Of a DNA stretch of 35,428 bases, positions 16,271 through 26,091 are shown piece by piece. The stretch lies in assembly GCA_903874345.1 (NCBI GenBank), contig CAIQRY010000068.1, positions 1 to 35,428 of the forward strand, written 5' to 3'. The DNA comes from an uncultured bacterium. GTDB taxonomy: Bacteria > Patescibacteriota > Patescibacteriia > Patescibacteriales > UBA12465. The translations under genes and the position numbers were made by a program. The first letter of the stretch is position 1. Each line of letters begins with the position of its first letter. The notes under the pieces were generated by a model, which was not told where the DNA came from, made no database searches, and was given only the letters and a program-made list of their open reading frames with translations.

Positions 16271-17689
16271 ATGTTGAACCGTTTGAAAAAAGTAATTCCG
16301 CCTCAAATATTTAAGGCCTTGCAACCGCCATATCATTTTTTAATGAACTGGTTGGCGGCTCTTATTTATCGTTTTCCTAGCCAAAAAATGATTGTCGTTG
16401 GTGTAACCGGCACAACGGGCAAAACCTCAACCGTCTATCTTATTGCTAAGATGCTCCAAGCAGCGGGTTACCCGACCGGCTTTACTTCGACAGCCGTTTT
16501 CTCCGATGGCCAAAAGGAATGGTTGAATAATAAAAAAATGACCATGCCGGGACGTTTTTTTATTCAAAAAACTTTGCGGCAAATGCTTCGTAATGGTTGC
16601 CGCTACGCCATTGTCGAAACGACTTCCGAAGGGATTAAACAATTCCGCCATCGTTTTATCAGTTATGATCTTTTGGTTTTTACGGGTTTGTATCCGGAGC
16701 ATATTGAAGCTCATGGCAATTTTGAAAATTATCGATCCGCTAAAGGAAAATTATTTGAGCATTTGAAAAACACAGCGACAAAGTATATTAATGAGCAGAA
16801 AGTTGTTTGTCGACCAAAAAGTGAATTAAAGAAATTAGAGCTCGCTCGCGTCGCCAAAACGATTATCGTCAACGGTGATGATGAGAATGCTGATTACTTT
16901 TTGGACTTTTGGAGCGAGATTAAGATGGTTTATAGCTTTAATCCTGCGGCGAAGGCAGAAAACTTTTTAAAAACTTTAAAAAGCGAGGCGACGGTTAAAG
17001 ATTTTAGCTTAGTTAAGGGAAGTGAGCTAAAAGCAGACGCGACTGGTACCAGCTTTAAGGCTAATGGTTTAGAAATAAATTTAAAACTACTAGGCGAGTT
17101 TAATGCCGCAAACGCCTTAGCGGCCTATTGTCTTGGTTTAAACCAGGAAATAGCGCCTGAAAAAATAAAAAAAGGCTTAGAAAGTGTTAAACACTTAGCC
17201 GGTAAATTAGAAATGATTGAGGTGGGGCAAGATTTTATTGCCGTGGTCGATTATTCTTTCGAGCCAAAGGCCTTGGAAAAACTTTATGCGACCTTGAGTC
17301 TTATTCCGCATAAGCGTTTGATTCATGTTTTAGGTTCGACGGGCGGCGGACGAGATAAGGCACGTCGTCCAGTTTTAGGTCGCCTCGCGGCTGAGAACGC
17401 CGATATCGCTATCGTCACGAACGAAGATCCTTATGACGAAGATCCGGCTTCGATTATCAATCAAGTCGCTTCGGGCGCGGAAATGGCCGGCAAAGAAACA
17501 GGAAAAGATTTGTTTAAAATTATGGATCGCCGCGAAGCGATTAAGAAAGCCTTGTCTTTAGCCGAGACTGGCGACCTGGTTTTGTTTACCGGTAAGGGCG
17601 CGGAACAATATATTTGCTTAGCCAACGGTCAAAAGATCCCTTGGGATGAGAGGGAAGTGGTAAAAAATGAAATTAAAAATTTGAGCTAA
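16271..17689 (+). CDS. Mur ligase family protein, MurE-like (UDP-N-acetylmuramyl-tripeptide synthetase-like), lacking the usual N-terminal domain
   Basis: VVGVTGTTGKTSTVYLIAKML, AIVETTSEG, LGEFNAANALAAYC, HVLGSTGGGRDKARRPVLGRLAAENADIAIVTNEDPYDEDP. Confidence 0.88.
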   Translation: MLNRLKKVIPPQIFKALQPPYHFLMNWLAALIYRFPSQKMIVVGVTGTTGKTSTVYLIAKMLQAAGYPTGFTSTAVFSDGQKEWLNNKKMTMPGRFFIQKTLRQMLRNGCRYAIVETTSEGIKQFRHRFISYDLLVFTGLYPEHIEAHGNFENYRSAKGKLFEHLKNTATKYINEQKVVCRPKSELKKLELARVAKTIIVNGDDENADYFLDFWSEIKMVYSFNPAAKAENFLKTLKSEATVKDFSLVKGSELKADATGTSFKANGLEINLKLLGEFNAANALAAYCLGLNQEIAPEKIKKGLESVKHLAGKLEMIEVGQDFIAVVDYSFEPKALEKLYATLSLIPHKRLIHVLGSTGGGRDKARRPVLGRLAAENADIAIVTNEDPYDEDPASIINQVASGAEMAGKETGKDLFKIMDRREAIKKALSLAETGDLVLFTGKGAEQYICLANGQKIPWDEREVVKNEIKNLS

Positions 17690-17702
17690 TATTAGTTAGT
17701 CT

Positions 17703-17730
17703 TGACAATTTAACTTTTGGGGTATAAACT
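17703..17730 (+). promoter_or_regulatory. rpoB promoter TTGACA-N16-TAAACT
   Basis: Consensus -35 at 17703-17708, TAAACT at 17725-17730; predicted leader of over 100 nt. Confidence 0.5.
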
Positions 17731-17850
17731 AGAGATAACTAACACTTTTTTAAACAAAAAAGTGATTTATAAAGAAACGAATTAATTTAATATTTTTTAA
17801 ACTCAAACCAATTGGGATTGGGATTTTTTTGTTATAAAACATTAATATAT

Positions 17851-20800
17851 ATGTCTAAAAGAAAATCATTTTCTGAGTTTCGCGAAGTAATTCCCATGCC
17901 GGATTTAATTGAAATCCAAAAAGATTCTTATAGTTGGTTCATCAAAGAAGGTTTAACCGAACTCTTTGACGAAATCAATCCGGTGGCTGATTTCATCGGC
18001 CGCGACTTGGAACTTTATTTTGAAGACTATTATTTAGACGAACCGAAATTCTCCGAGGTTGAAAGCCGGGAGAAGAATATCACCTACGAAGCGCCTTTAC
18101 GAGTTAAGACTCGTCTCGTCAATAAAAAAACAAACCATGCCATTAACCAAGAAGTCTTCCTGGGTGATTTTCCTTTGATGACGGAAAAAGGAACCTTTGT
18201 TATTAACGGGATTGAAAGAGTCGTGGTCTCGCAGTTAATTCGTTCCGCCGGGGTAATGTTTACCGCGGAATTTATTAAAGGTAAAAAATGCTACGGCGCG
18301 AAAATTATTCCGAATCGCGGGGCTTGGCTCGAAATTGAGACCGACTCAAATAAAGTTATTTGGGTCCGCATTGATCGTAAGAGAAAAGTCGCGGTGACTT
18401 CGCTCCTGCGCGCTTTTGGTTATGTCACCGACGAAGAACTAATTAAACTATTTGCCGATGTTGATTTAGTTAAGAATAAGGAAGAGAAAACTTTTATTGA
18501 AGCGACGATTGAAAAAGACGCCGCTAAAAATGAAGCGGAAGGTTTGCAGGAAGTTTATCGTCGCATTCGGCCGGGTGATTTGGCTTCGGTTGATAATGCT
18601 CGTCAGCTCATTCATTCCATGTTCTTCCGTTTCGATCGTTATGACTTCGGTCGCGTCGGCCGTTATAAATTAAATCGTCGTTTCTCGCTTGATTTACCGG
18701 CGAATAAAAAAGAATACCGTATTTTGCGTAAGGAAGATTTGGTTTTAATCGTTAAAGAAGTTATCCGTTTAAATATTACCAAGGAGCCGGAGGATGATAT
18801 TGATCATTTAGGAAATCGTCGCGTCCGCGCGATTGGCGGTTTGATTCAGAACCGTTTTCGCGTCGGTTTAGCGCGCATGGAACGTATTATTAAGGATCGC
18901 ATGTCGACTTCCGATATTGCTTCGCTTACCCCGAGCAAATTAGTTAACGCCCGACCGGTCATTGGTGTGGTTCGCGAATTTTTCATGTCTTCGCAGCTTT
19001 CGCAATTTATGGATCAAACTAATCCGCTCGCCGAACTTGAGCATAAACGTCGTTTATCAGCGATGGGCCCGGGCGGTTTAACGCGCGAACGCGCGGGATT
19101 CGATGTCCGCGATGTGCACGCGACGCACTATGGTCGCATCTGTCCGATTGCGACGCCGGAAGGTCCGAATATCGGCTTAGTTGGTCACTTAGCAAGTTAT
19201 GCGCGTCTTAACACTTATGGTTTCTTAGAGACGCCTTATCGCAAAGTGCTGCGCGACAAGCGCGGTAGTAAAGTGACGGACGAGGTGGTTTATTTAGACG
19301 CTTTTGAGGAAGAAAAATATATTACCGTGGACGCGACCATCCCGATGGACGCGGACGGTTATTTTATTGTCCATAAATTTGAAGTTAGAAAACATGGCGA
19401 ACCGGGGGTAGAAGAGGTTGGCAAGATCGACTTCGTCGGTTTAGCCGCCAATCAGATTATTTCCATCGCCACTTCGCTTATTCCGTTCATGGAACATAAC
19501 GACGGACAGAGATCTCTTATGGGTACGAACATGCAACGTCAGGCTGTGCCTTTGATTAAGAGCGAATCGCCGATTGTGGGTACCGGTATTGAAGAACGTG
19601 CAGCGCGTGACAGCGGTCATGTCGTAATTGCCCGCGAAGACGGCGTGATTACTCGGGCGGAAGCGGCTTTAATTGAAATGCAAGATAAGAAGGGTCAAAT
19701 CACTACTTATCATTTAAATAAATTTTTACGTTCCAACTCCTCGACTTGTATTAATCAGCATCCGACGGTTGAAGTTGGCGAGAAAGTGAAGAAGGGACAG
19801 ATTTTGTCCGACGGTCCGGCGATTGATAACGGTGAGTTATCTTTAGGCCGTAACGTCCTCGTCGCTTTCATGACTTGGGAAGGGTTTAACTACGAAGACG
19901 CGGTTATTATTTCCGAACGCTTAGTTCGTGAAGATATTTACTCTTCCATTCATATTGAAAATTATACGATTGATGTTCGCGACACCAAACTCGGTCCGGA
20001 AGTTATTACTAACGACATCCCAAATATCAGCGAGGAAAAATTAAAGAATTTGGATGAAGACGGTATTATCCGTATTGGCGCCGAAGTTTCGTCGGGCGAT
20101 ATTTTAGTCGGTAAGATTACGCCGAAAGGGGAAACAACCTTGTCGGCTGAAGAAAAATTACTGCGCGCAATTTTCGGCGAGAAAGCGAAAGACGTTCGCG
20201 ACTCTTCCTTATATTTGGAACATGGGGAACACGGGAAGGTCGTCGATATTAAAATTTTCTCACGAGAAGATGGCGATAAATTATCGGCTGGCGTTTTGAA
20301 ATCCATTCAGGTCTCCGTCGCTAATTTACGTAAGATTCAAGTCGGTGATAAGATGTCCGGTCGTCACGGTAATAAGGGGGTTATTTCTCAGGTTGTTCCG
20401 GCCGAAGATATGCCTTTTATGGCGGACGGCACACCGATTGATGTTATTTTATCCCCCTTAGGTATTATCTCTCGTATGAACCTCGGACAATTACTGGAAA
20501 CGCATTTAGGTTTCGCCGCGAAAAAATTAGGTTATAAAGTTGTCTCCCCGGCTTTAAACGGTATTAATGAAGAACAGATTAAGGAAGAATTACGTAAGGC
20601 TGGACTGCCGGAAGATGGTAAGGTCACTCTCTTCGACGGTAAAACCGGATCGGCTTATGATCATACGATTACGGTCGGCTATAAATATGTTTTGAAGCTT
20701 AACCATATGGTGGAAGATAAAATCCACCAGCGTTCCATCGGCCCTTACTCCTTGATTACGCAACAGCCTTTAGGCGGTAAAGCGCAATTCGGCGGTCAGA

Positions 20801-21147
20801 GATTCGGAGAAATGGAAGTCTGGGCGCTTGAAGGTTATGGCGCATCGCATACTCTACAGGAAATGTTAACCATCAAATCCGATGACGTTCCGGGACGCAG
20901 TAAGGCTTACGAATCCATCATTAAGGGCGAGGAAATTGAAAAATTGAATGTTCCGGAATCCTTCAATGTTTTGATTCGCGAGTTAAAAGGCTTGGGTCTC
21001 AACGTTGAGCTCTTAGGTGAGGGTGGCAGCCAACCGGCGTCCGAAGTCGAAACGGAATTAGATGAAGAGATTAAGAAAAACGATAAATTCATCTATGATA
21101 AGCCGGAGATTATTGTTGATTTAATGGAAGGCGGCAAGGACGAATAA
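17851..21147 (+). CDS. rpoB: DNA-directed RNA polymerase subunit beta
   Basis: SKRKSFSEFREVIPMPDLIEIQKDSYSWF, GTFVINGIERVVVSQLIRSAGVMF, ICPIATPEGPNIGLVGHLASYAR, GDKMSGRHGNKGVIS. ATG at 17851 preferred over the 17812 track start. Confidence 0.99.
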   Translation: MSKRKSFSEFREVIPMPDLIEIQKDSYSWFIKEGLTELFDEINPVADFIGRDLELYFEDYYLDEPKFSEVESREKNITYEAPLRVKTRLVNKKTNHAINQEVFLGDFPLMTEKGTFVINGIERVVVSQLIRSAGVMFTAEFIKGKKCYGAKIIPNRGAWLEIETDSNKVIWVRIDRKRKVAVTSLLRAFGYVTDEELIKLFADVDLVKNKEEKTFIEATIEKDAAKNEAEGLQEVYRRIRPGDLASVDNARQLIHSMFFRFDRYDFGRVGRYKLNRRFSLDLPANKKEYRILRKEDLVLIVKEVIRLNITKEPEDDIDHLGNRRVRAIGGLIQNRFRVGLARMERIIKDRMSTSDIASLTPSKLVNARPVIGVVREFFMSSQLSQFMDQTNPLAELEHKRRLSAMGPGGLTRERAGFDVRDVHATHYGRICPIATPEGPNIGLVGHLASYARLNTYGFLETPYRKVLRDKRGSKVTDEVVYLDAFEEEKYITVDATIPMDADGYFIVHKFEVRKHGEPGVEEVGKIDFVGLAANQIISIATSLIPFMEHNDGQRSLMGTNMQRQAVPLIKSESPIVGTGIEERAARDSGHVVIAREDGVITRAEAALIEMQDKKGQITTYHLNKFLRSNSSTCINQHPTVEVGEKVKKGQILSDGPAIDNGELSLGRNVLVAFMTWEGFNYEDAVIISERLVREDIYSSIHIENYTIDVRDTKLGPEVITNDIPNISEEKLKNLDEDGIIRIGAEVSSGDILVGKITPKGETTLSAEEKLLRAIFGEKAKDVRDSSLYLEHGEHGKVVDIKIFSREDGDKLSAGVLKSIQVSVANLRKIQVGDKMSGRHGNKGVISQVVPAEDMPFMADGTPIDVILSPLGIISRMNLGQLLETHLGFAAKKLGYKVVSPALNGINEEQIKEELRKAGLPEDGKVTLFDGKTGSAYDHTITVGYKYVLKLNHMVEDKIHQRSIGPYSLITQQPLGGKAQFGGQRFGEMEVWALEGYGASHTLQEMLTIKSDDVPGRSKAYESIIKGEEIEKLNVPESFNVLIRELKGLGLNVELLGEGGSQPASEVETELDEEIKKNDKFIYDKPEIIVDLMEGGKDE

Positions 21148-21180
21148 TAATTAAATAATTGGCAATTAATTTAGAGATAT

Positions 21181-24100
21181 ATGTTAAATCCGATAAAAAC
21201 CAGTGATTTCAACGCGATTCGTCTTAAGCTCGCCAGCCCCGATGAAATTCTCGGCTGGTCGCACGGCGAAGTAACGCGACCAGAAACCATTAATTATCGC
21301 ACGCAAAAACCGGAAAAAGACGGTCTGTTTTGCGAACGAATTTTCGGTCCGACCAAAGACTGGGAGTGCGCCTGCGGTAAATATAAGAAAATCCGTTATA
21401 AAGGAATTGTCTGCGACAAGTGCGGCGTTGAAGTGACCCGCAGCGTCGTTCGTCGCGAACGTTTGGGGCATATTACTCTCCAGGTCCCGGCGACTCACAT
21501 CTGGTTTTTACGCGGCTTGTCTTCAAAGATTGGTTTACTTTTGAATTTAGGCATTCAGTCTTTAGAAAAAGTTATTTATTACGCCAGCTTCATCGTGACC
21601 GATGTTGACGAAACCATGAAAGAGGCAACAATTGATCAGGTTAAGCAAGAATATAAGTCCAAGGTCAAAACGATTGAGAATGATCATAACATGCAGATCA
21701 AGAAGCTTAAGGAAGAAAACAAGGGAGCGGAAGATAGTGGTGAAATTAAAGAAGCCTTGAAACTCAAGGCAGAAAAGATGGCTCGTCTCGACGAAGAATT
21801 TAGTACTGTTTTAAAAGAGTTAAAAGAACTTAAGCCACTTCTGATTTTATCCGAACAGCAATATCAGGGTTTGAGTATTAAATTCGGGCATATTTTCGAA
21901 GCGGGTATCGGCGCGGAAGCGATTCGAAAATTATTAACCAAAATTGATTTAGAAAAAAGCATTAAACATTTAGAAGAGAAGTTAACCGATGCCATTGACT
22001 CGAAAAAAGAAAAATTAGTAAAACGTTTGAAACTCTTGAAGAGTTTTCGTAATAATAGTTTGCGTCCGGAATGGATGATTTTAACCGTTTTGCCGGTTGT
22101 CCCGCCTGATTTACGTCCGATGGTCGCCCTCGACGGCGGTCGTTTTGCGGCGTCCGATTTAAATGATTTATATCGTCGTGTTATTAACCGCAATAATCGC
22201 TTGAAACAGCTCATGGACTTAAATGCGCCGGAAGTTATTTGCCGCAACGAAAAAAGAATGCTTCAAGAAGCGGTTGATGCTTTAATTGATAACTCGGCCC
22301 GCCATACAAAGACTGTGACGGCTTCGACCGGTCAGAAAAGACAACTCAAATCTTTGGCGGACACCTTAAAAGGGAAACAGGGCCGTTTCCGTCAGAACTT
22401 ACTCGGCAAGCGTGTCGATTATTCCGGTCGTTCGGTTATCGTTGTCAATCCGAAATTAAATTTGGATCAATGCGGTTTGCCGAAGATCATGGCCCTAGAA
22501 TTATTTAAACCGTTTATTATTTCCCAACTCATTAAAAGAGAAATTGTTCATAATGTCCGCTCCGCGTCTCGTTATATCGAGGCCGGTCATGATGAGGTTT
22601 GGGATATTTTAGAAGAAATTGTGCGTGGCGCTTACGTTCTCTTAAATCGTGCTCCGACCCTGCATCGTTTAGGTATCCAGGCCTTTAAGCCGATTTTAAT
22701 CGAAGGTAAGGCGATTCAGATTCATCCCTTGGTCTGTACGGCTTTTAATGCTGACTTCGACGGCGACCAGATGGCGGTTCATGTACCGCTCACGAAAGAA
22801 GCGCGCGCCGAAGCGAGAGATATTATGCTCTCTACTCATAACTTACTTAAACCGGCGACCGGCGATCCAATCGTGGCGCCGGCGCAGGATATCGTTTGGG
22901 GAACTTATTACATCACTTTAGTTAATAAAGAATATAATGATCAGCCAATCGAAAAAATGCGTTTCTTCTATAATGAAGATGAAGCCAATTTGGCTTATGA
23001 TAGCGGCTTCATTGATTTACACGAAGCAATTCGTGTTAAATATAATGGTGAGATGCTTAAGACGACGATTGGCCGTATAATTTTCAAGTCCTTGCTGCCG
23101 GAAAAATTACGTTATATTAATGATGTTGTTGGCAAAGGGAAATTAAAAGATTTAATTCGTGAATGTTTACGTATTTACGGCGAAGATGAAACCGTAAAAT
23201 TTATTGACGGCTTAAAGAATCGCAGTTTCGCCTTCATCACTAAATCAGGCTTGTCTTGGGGCTTCGGCGACTTGCCGAGTTTGCCGGACAAGGACCGTTT
23301 AATCGATGAGGCAAATAAGAAAGTCGAGCTTATTCAGGAACAATATGAAGAAGGCCTACTCACCGAAAGCGAACGCTATTCTAAAGTTATTGAAGAATGG
23401 ACAAATACGAAGGATAAGATCGCTGATATCTGTAAAAAAGGCTTAGTCAATATTTTACCGGTTTTCTCTATGATTGATTCCGGGGCGCGCGGTTCTTGGG
23501 CGCAACCGGTGCAGATTTTAGGGATGAAGGGTTTGGTAACCTCGCCGTCTGGCGCCATTATCGAACTCCCGGTTAAAGGAAACTTCAAGGAAGGTTTCGG
23601 CGTACTCGAATACTTTATTTCCACACACGGTGTGCGTAAAGGTTTGTCTGATACCGCTCTTCGTACGGCTAACGCCGGTTATTTGACCCGTCGTTTAGTC
23701 GACGTCTCTCAGGACGTCATCGTTTCCGAAGAAGATTGCGGTGATGACGAAGGTTTGCTCATGAACCGGGAAGAGACCGAAAAGAACGGTGAAGATTTCT
23801 TCAAAAAAATCGGCGGGCGCTATGCAGCCAAAGATATCGTTGATAAGAAAGGCAAAGTCGTTGTTCCGGCCGGAGAAATTTTGAATGAAGAAAAAATTAA
23901 ATTGCTGAAGACTAAAGATATTGTTGAGGTTTATATTCGCTCGGTCTTAAATTGCCATTTACATAAGGGCGTTTGCGCTAAATGCTATGGTTGGGACTTG
24001 GCTTATAATAAGCCGGTCAAGATGGGCTCGACCGTCGGGATTATTGCCGCGCAGTCCATTGGGGAACCGGGCACGCAGCTGACTATGAGAACTTTCCATA

Positions 24101-25110
24101 CGGGCGGTGTGGCTGGTCAAGATGATATCACCCAGGGTTTGCCGCGCGTTGAAGAAATTTTCGAAGCGCGAAGCCCGAAGAAAAAAGCCTTGATGTCCGA
24201 TGTTCATGGTCGCGCCAAGATTGAATTCGCTCAGAAAACAATTAAAGACACAAATGGCAAAGACATCCTCGTTAATAATCCGCAAGCCAAGATTTTAAGT
24301 ATTTTCTATAAAGGTAAGGATCATGATAAATATTATTTTTCGGAAAAGATTAACGAAATGAAACTGGCCGGCGGACTAACGACTAAGGACTCTAAGAAAT
24401 TAGAAGTCAAAGTCATGGTTAAAGACGGCGACGAAGTAACGAAGAACGCGGAATTATTTAAAGTCGGTGGCGAAATTGTGACGGCGAAAGCCGGTGGTAC
24501 GATTGCCGTAACCGACAAGTTTATTTCGGTCGCCAAAGAAGTCGAGAAGGTTAAGGAGTTTTCGATTTTGAAAGGCACGATGCTGATGGTTAAAGATGGT
24601 GATCCGATTGAGAAGGGGACACAACTAACCGAGGGCAGTCTTGATTTACGCGAACTGTATAAACTTAAGGGCCGTCTCGAAACTCAGAAGTATATTATTA
24701 AGGAAATTCAGTATGTGTATTCTTCCCAGGGTCAACCCTTAAATGATAAGCACGTCGAAATTATCGCTCATCAGATGTTCTCTCGTTATTTAATTAAGGA
24801 AGCGGGCGATGCGGCGCTTCTCCCCGGCGAAGTGGTCGAAGAAGAAGTTTTGGATCAGGCGAATAAGAATTTAAAGAAAATCGCTAAGGCGGATCGACTC
24901 CTCATGGGTATTACTAAAGCGTCCTTATCGACCGACAGCTTCTTGTCCGCGGCTTCTTTCCAAGAAACCTCTCGTGTTTTAATCGATGCGGCCGTAAACG
25001 GCAAGATCGATTATCTTGAAGGCTTGAAAGAGAATGTCATTATCGGCTGTTTAATACCGGCCGGTACGGGCTATAAAGGTAAGAAGAAGCGTTTTGATTA
25101 TAGTAAGTAA
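21181..25110 (+). CDS. rpoC: DNA-directed RNA polymerase subunit beta'
   Basis: CACGKYKKIRYKGIVCDKCGVEVT zinc site, NADFDGDQMAVH, GIIAAQSIGEPGTQLTMRTFHTGG. Confidence 0.99.
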   Translation: MLNPIKTSDFNAIRLKLASPDEILGWSHGEVTRPETINYRTQKPEKDGLFCERIFGPTKDWECACGKYKKIRYKGIVCDKCGVEVTRSVVRRERLGHITLQVPATHIWFLRGLSSKIGLLLNLGIQSLEKVIYYASFIVTDVDETMKEATIDQVKQEYKSKVKTIENDHNMQIKKLKEENKGAEDSGEIKEALKLKAEKMARLDEEFSTVLKELKELKPLLILSEQQYQGLSIKFGHIFEAGIGAEAIRKLLTKIDLEKSIKHLEEKLTDAIDSKKEKLVKRLKLLKSFRNNSLRPEWMILTVLPVVPPDLRPMVALDGGRFAASDLNDLYRRVINRNNRLKQLMDLNAPEVICRNEKRMLQEAVDALIDNSARHTKTVTASTGQKRQLKSLADTLKGKQGRFRQNLLGKRVDYSGRSVIVVNPKLNLDQCGLPKIMALELFKPFIISQLIKREIVHNVRSASRYIEAGHDEVWDILEEIVRGAYVLLNRAPTLHRLGIQAFKPILIEGKAIQIHPLVCTAFNADFDGDQMAVHVPLTKEARAEARDIMLSTHNLLKPATGDPIVAPAQDIVWGTYYITLVNKEYNDQPIEKMRFFYNEDEANLAYDSGFIDLHEAIRVKYNGEMLKTTIGRIIFKSLLPEKLRYINDVVGKGKLKDLIRECLRIYGEDETVKFIDGLKNRSFAFITKSGLSWGFGDLPSLPDKDRLIDEANKKVELIQEQYEEGLLTESERYSKVIEEWTNTKDKIADICKKGLVNILPVFSMIDSGARGSWAQPVQILGMKGLVTSPSGAIIELPVKGNFKEGFGVLEYFISTHGVRKGLSDTALRTANAGYLTRRLVDVSQDVIVSEEDCGDDEGLLMNREETEKNGEDFFKKIGGRYAAKDIVDKKGKVVVPAGEILNEEKIKLLKTKDIVEVYIRSVLNCHLHKGVCAKCYGWDLAYNKPVKMGSTVGIIAAQSIGEPGTQLTMRTFHTGGVAGQDDITQGLPRVEEIFEARSPKKKALMSDVHGRAKIEFAQKTIKDTNGKDILVNNPQAKILSIFYKGKDHDKYYFSEKINEMKLAGGLTTKDSKKLEVKVMVKDGDEVTKNAELFKVGGEIVTAKAGGTIAVTDKFISVAKEVEKVKEFSILKGTMLMVKDGDPIEKGTQLTEGSLDLRELYKLKGRLETQKYIIKEIQYVYSSQGQPLNDKHVEIIAHQMFSRYLIKEAGDAALLPGEVVEEEVLDQANKNLKKIAKADRLLMGITKASLSTDSFLSAASFQETSRVLIDAAVNGKIDYLEGLKENVIIGCLIPAGTGYKGKKKRFDYSK

Positions 25111-25131
25111 ACAATTTAGCTAAATTTAGAT

Positions 25132-25164
25132 AAAAAAGAGGCTCTGGCTAAGAGCCTCTTTTTT
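25132..25164 (+). terminator. Strong intrinsic terminator after rpoC
   Basis: Perfect 14-bp stem AAAAAAGAGGCTCT-GGCTA-AGAGCCTCTTTTTT. Confidence 0.93.
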
Positions 25165-25268
25165 ATATCTTGCCTAATTTTTAACAATATGATAATTTGA
25201 GTTAACGCGATTTTGTAGTGATTTCGCGAGCAATTAACATAAATTATGTACCTTAAAAACAAGAGACT

Positions 25269-26012
25269 ATGAGCTCAAAAGAAGACATGTCCGGTCAAGT
25301 GCTGGAAGTCGTAAAAATTTGTTGTCAGGCCCTTAACAAGGCCGACCCTCAAGAGGAGGCAACACAAGATTTAATCGAGGATCCTTCAATAGTTTACAAA
25401 TTCTTTAAGAGACAGCTTAACCGGGATTTTAATTCTCCCCGCGAGCAGCATAAGATCCTGGCCGGATGGTCAAAATTCTATAAAGAGGTGTTTGGTTTCA
25501 GGATTGCACTCCACAGTTTAGAAATTCCACCGCATCGCCAGGGCTTTAACCAATTATTGGTTATGGACCAGTATAAAATTCCCCTAGACACGCTTCTTGG
25601 TGTCTTGGCGAAAAAAGTTCGGGTGAGAATTATTGATCAGAGTCCACTAAACGTAGAGATAGGCGGCCGTAATTCTTCTAGCGCTATCTGGGTAAAGAAA
25701 CAGAAATATCCGGATAAATCGGACGCTGACTTTGATAGCTTCATCAAGACCAAAATCAAGAAGATCCACGGTGAGAGTTTATACGAACATCTTCTGCATT
25801 TCCTTTTTTATTACTATCAGAGCGGCGGCCGTTGTCTCGGCGCCCTGCGCGGCACGGTCTGCATCGGTTCTTATTTCGTTGTTCCGCGCGAGGGAGTATA
25901 TACTTTCAAAGTCGGTTGGGATCCAGAAGGTGGTACTTTAGATATTTGCACTATAGCTGAACGCCGGCCCTTCGGAGACTATAATGGGATACGCGAAGTA
26001 GTTTGGTATTGA
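25269..26012 (+). CDS. Hypothetical protein, 247 aa
   Basis: Full-length ORF flanked by terminators as a monocistronic unit; no recognised motif. Confidence 0.75.
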   Translation: MSSKEDMSGQVLEVVKICCQALNKADPQEEATQDLIEDPSIVYKFFKRQLNRDFNSPREQHKILAGWSKFYKEVFGFRIALHSLEIPPHRQGFNQLLVMDQYKIPLDTLLGVLAKKVRVRIIDQSPLNVEIGGRNSSSAIWVKKQKYPDKSDADFDSFIKTKIKKIHGESLYEHLLHFLFYYYQSGGRCLGALRGTVCIGSYFVVPREGVYTFKVGWDPEGGTLDICTIAERRPFGDYNGIREVVWY

Positions 26013-26029
26013 ACCTTTGTTTATTCAGT

Positions 26030-26057
26030 AAGCCCCTCCTTAAAAGGGGCTTTTTTT
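26030..26057 (+). terminator. Intrinsic terminator
   Basis: AAGCCCCT-CCTTAAA-AGGGGCTT followed by a T-run. Confidence 0.9.
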
Positions 26058-26091
26058 ATTGCCTAAAATGACGTAAAATAGAGGTATCACT

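Noticed and set aside
19962-24578. Several minus-strand ORFs antisense to rpoB/rpoC (e.g. 19962-20306, 21184-21498, 21864-22247, 23376-23624, 23959-24285, 24333-24578)
   Set aside because: Fully within highly conserved rpoB/rpoC coding sequence; composition consistent with antisense shadow frames.
25732-25941. Alternate-frame 69-aa ORF within the 25269-26012 gene
   Set aside because: Same-strand overlap in another frame; no independent start signal or motif.
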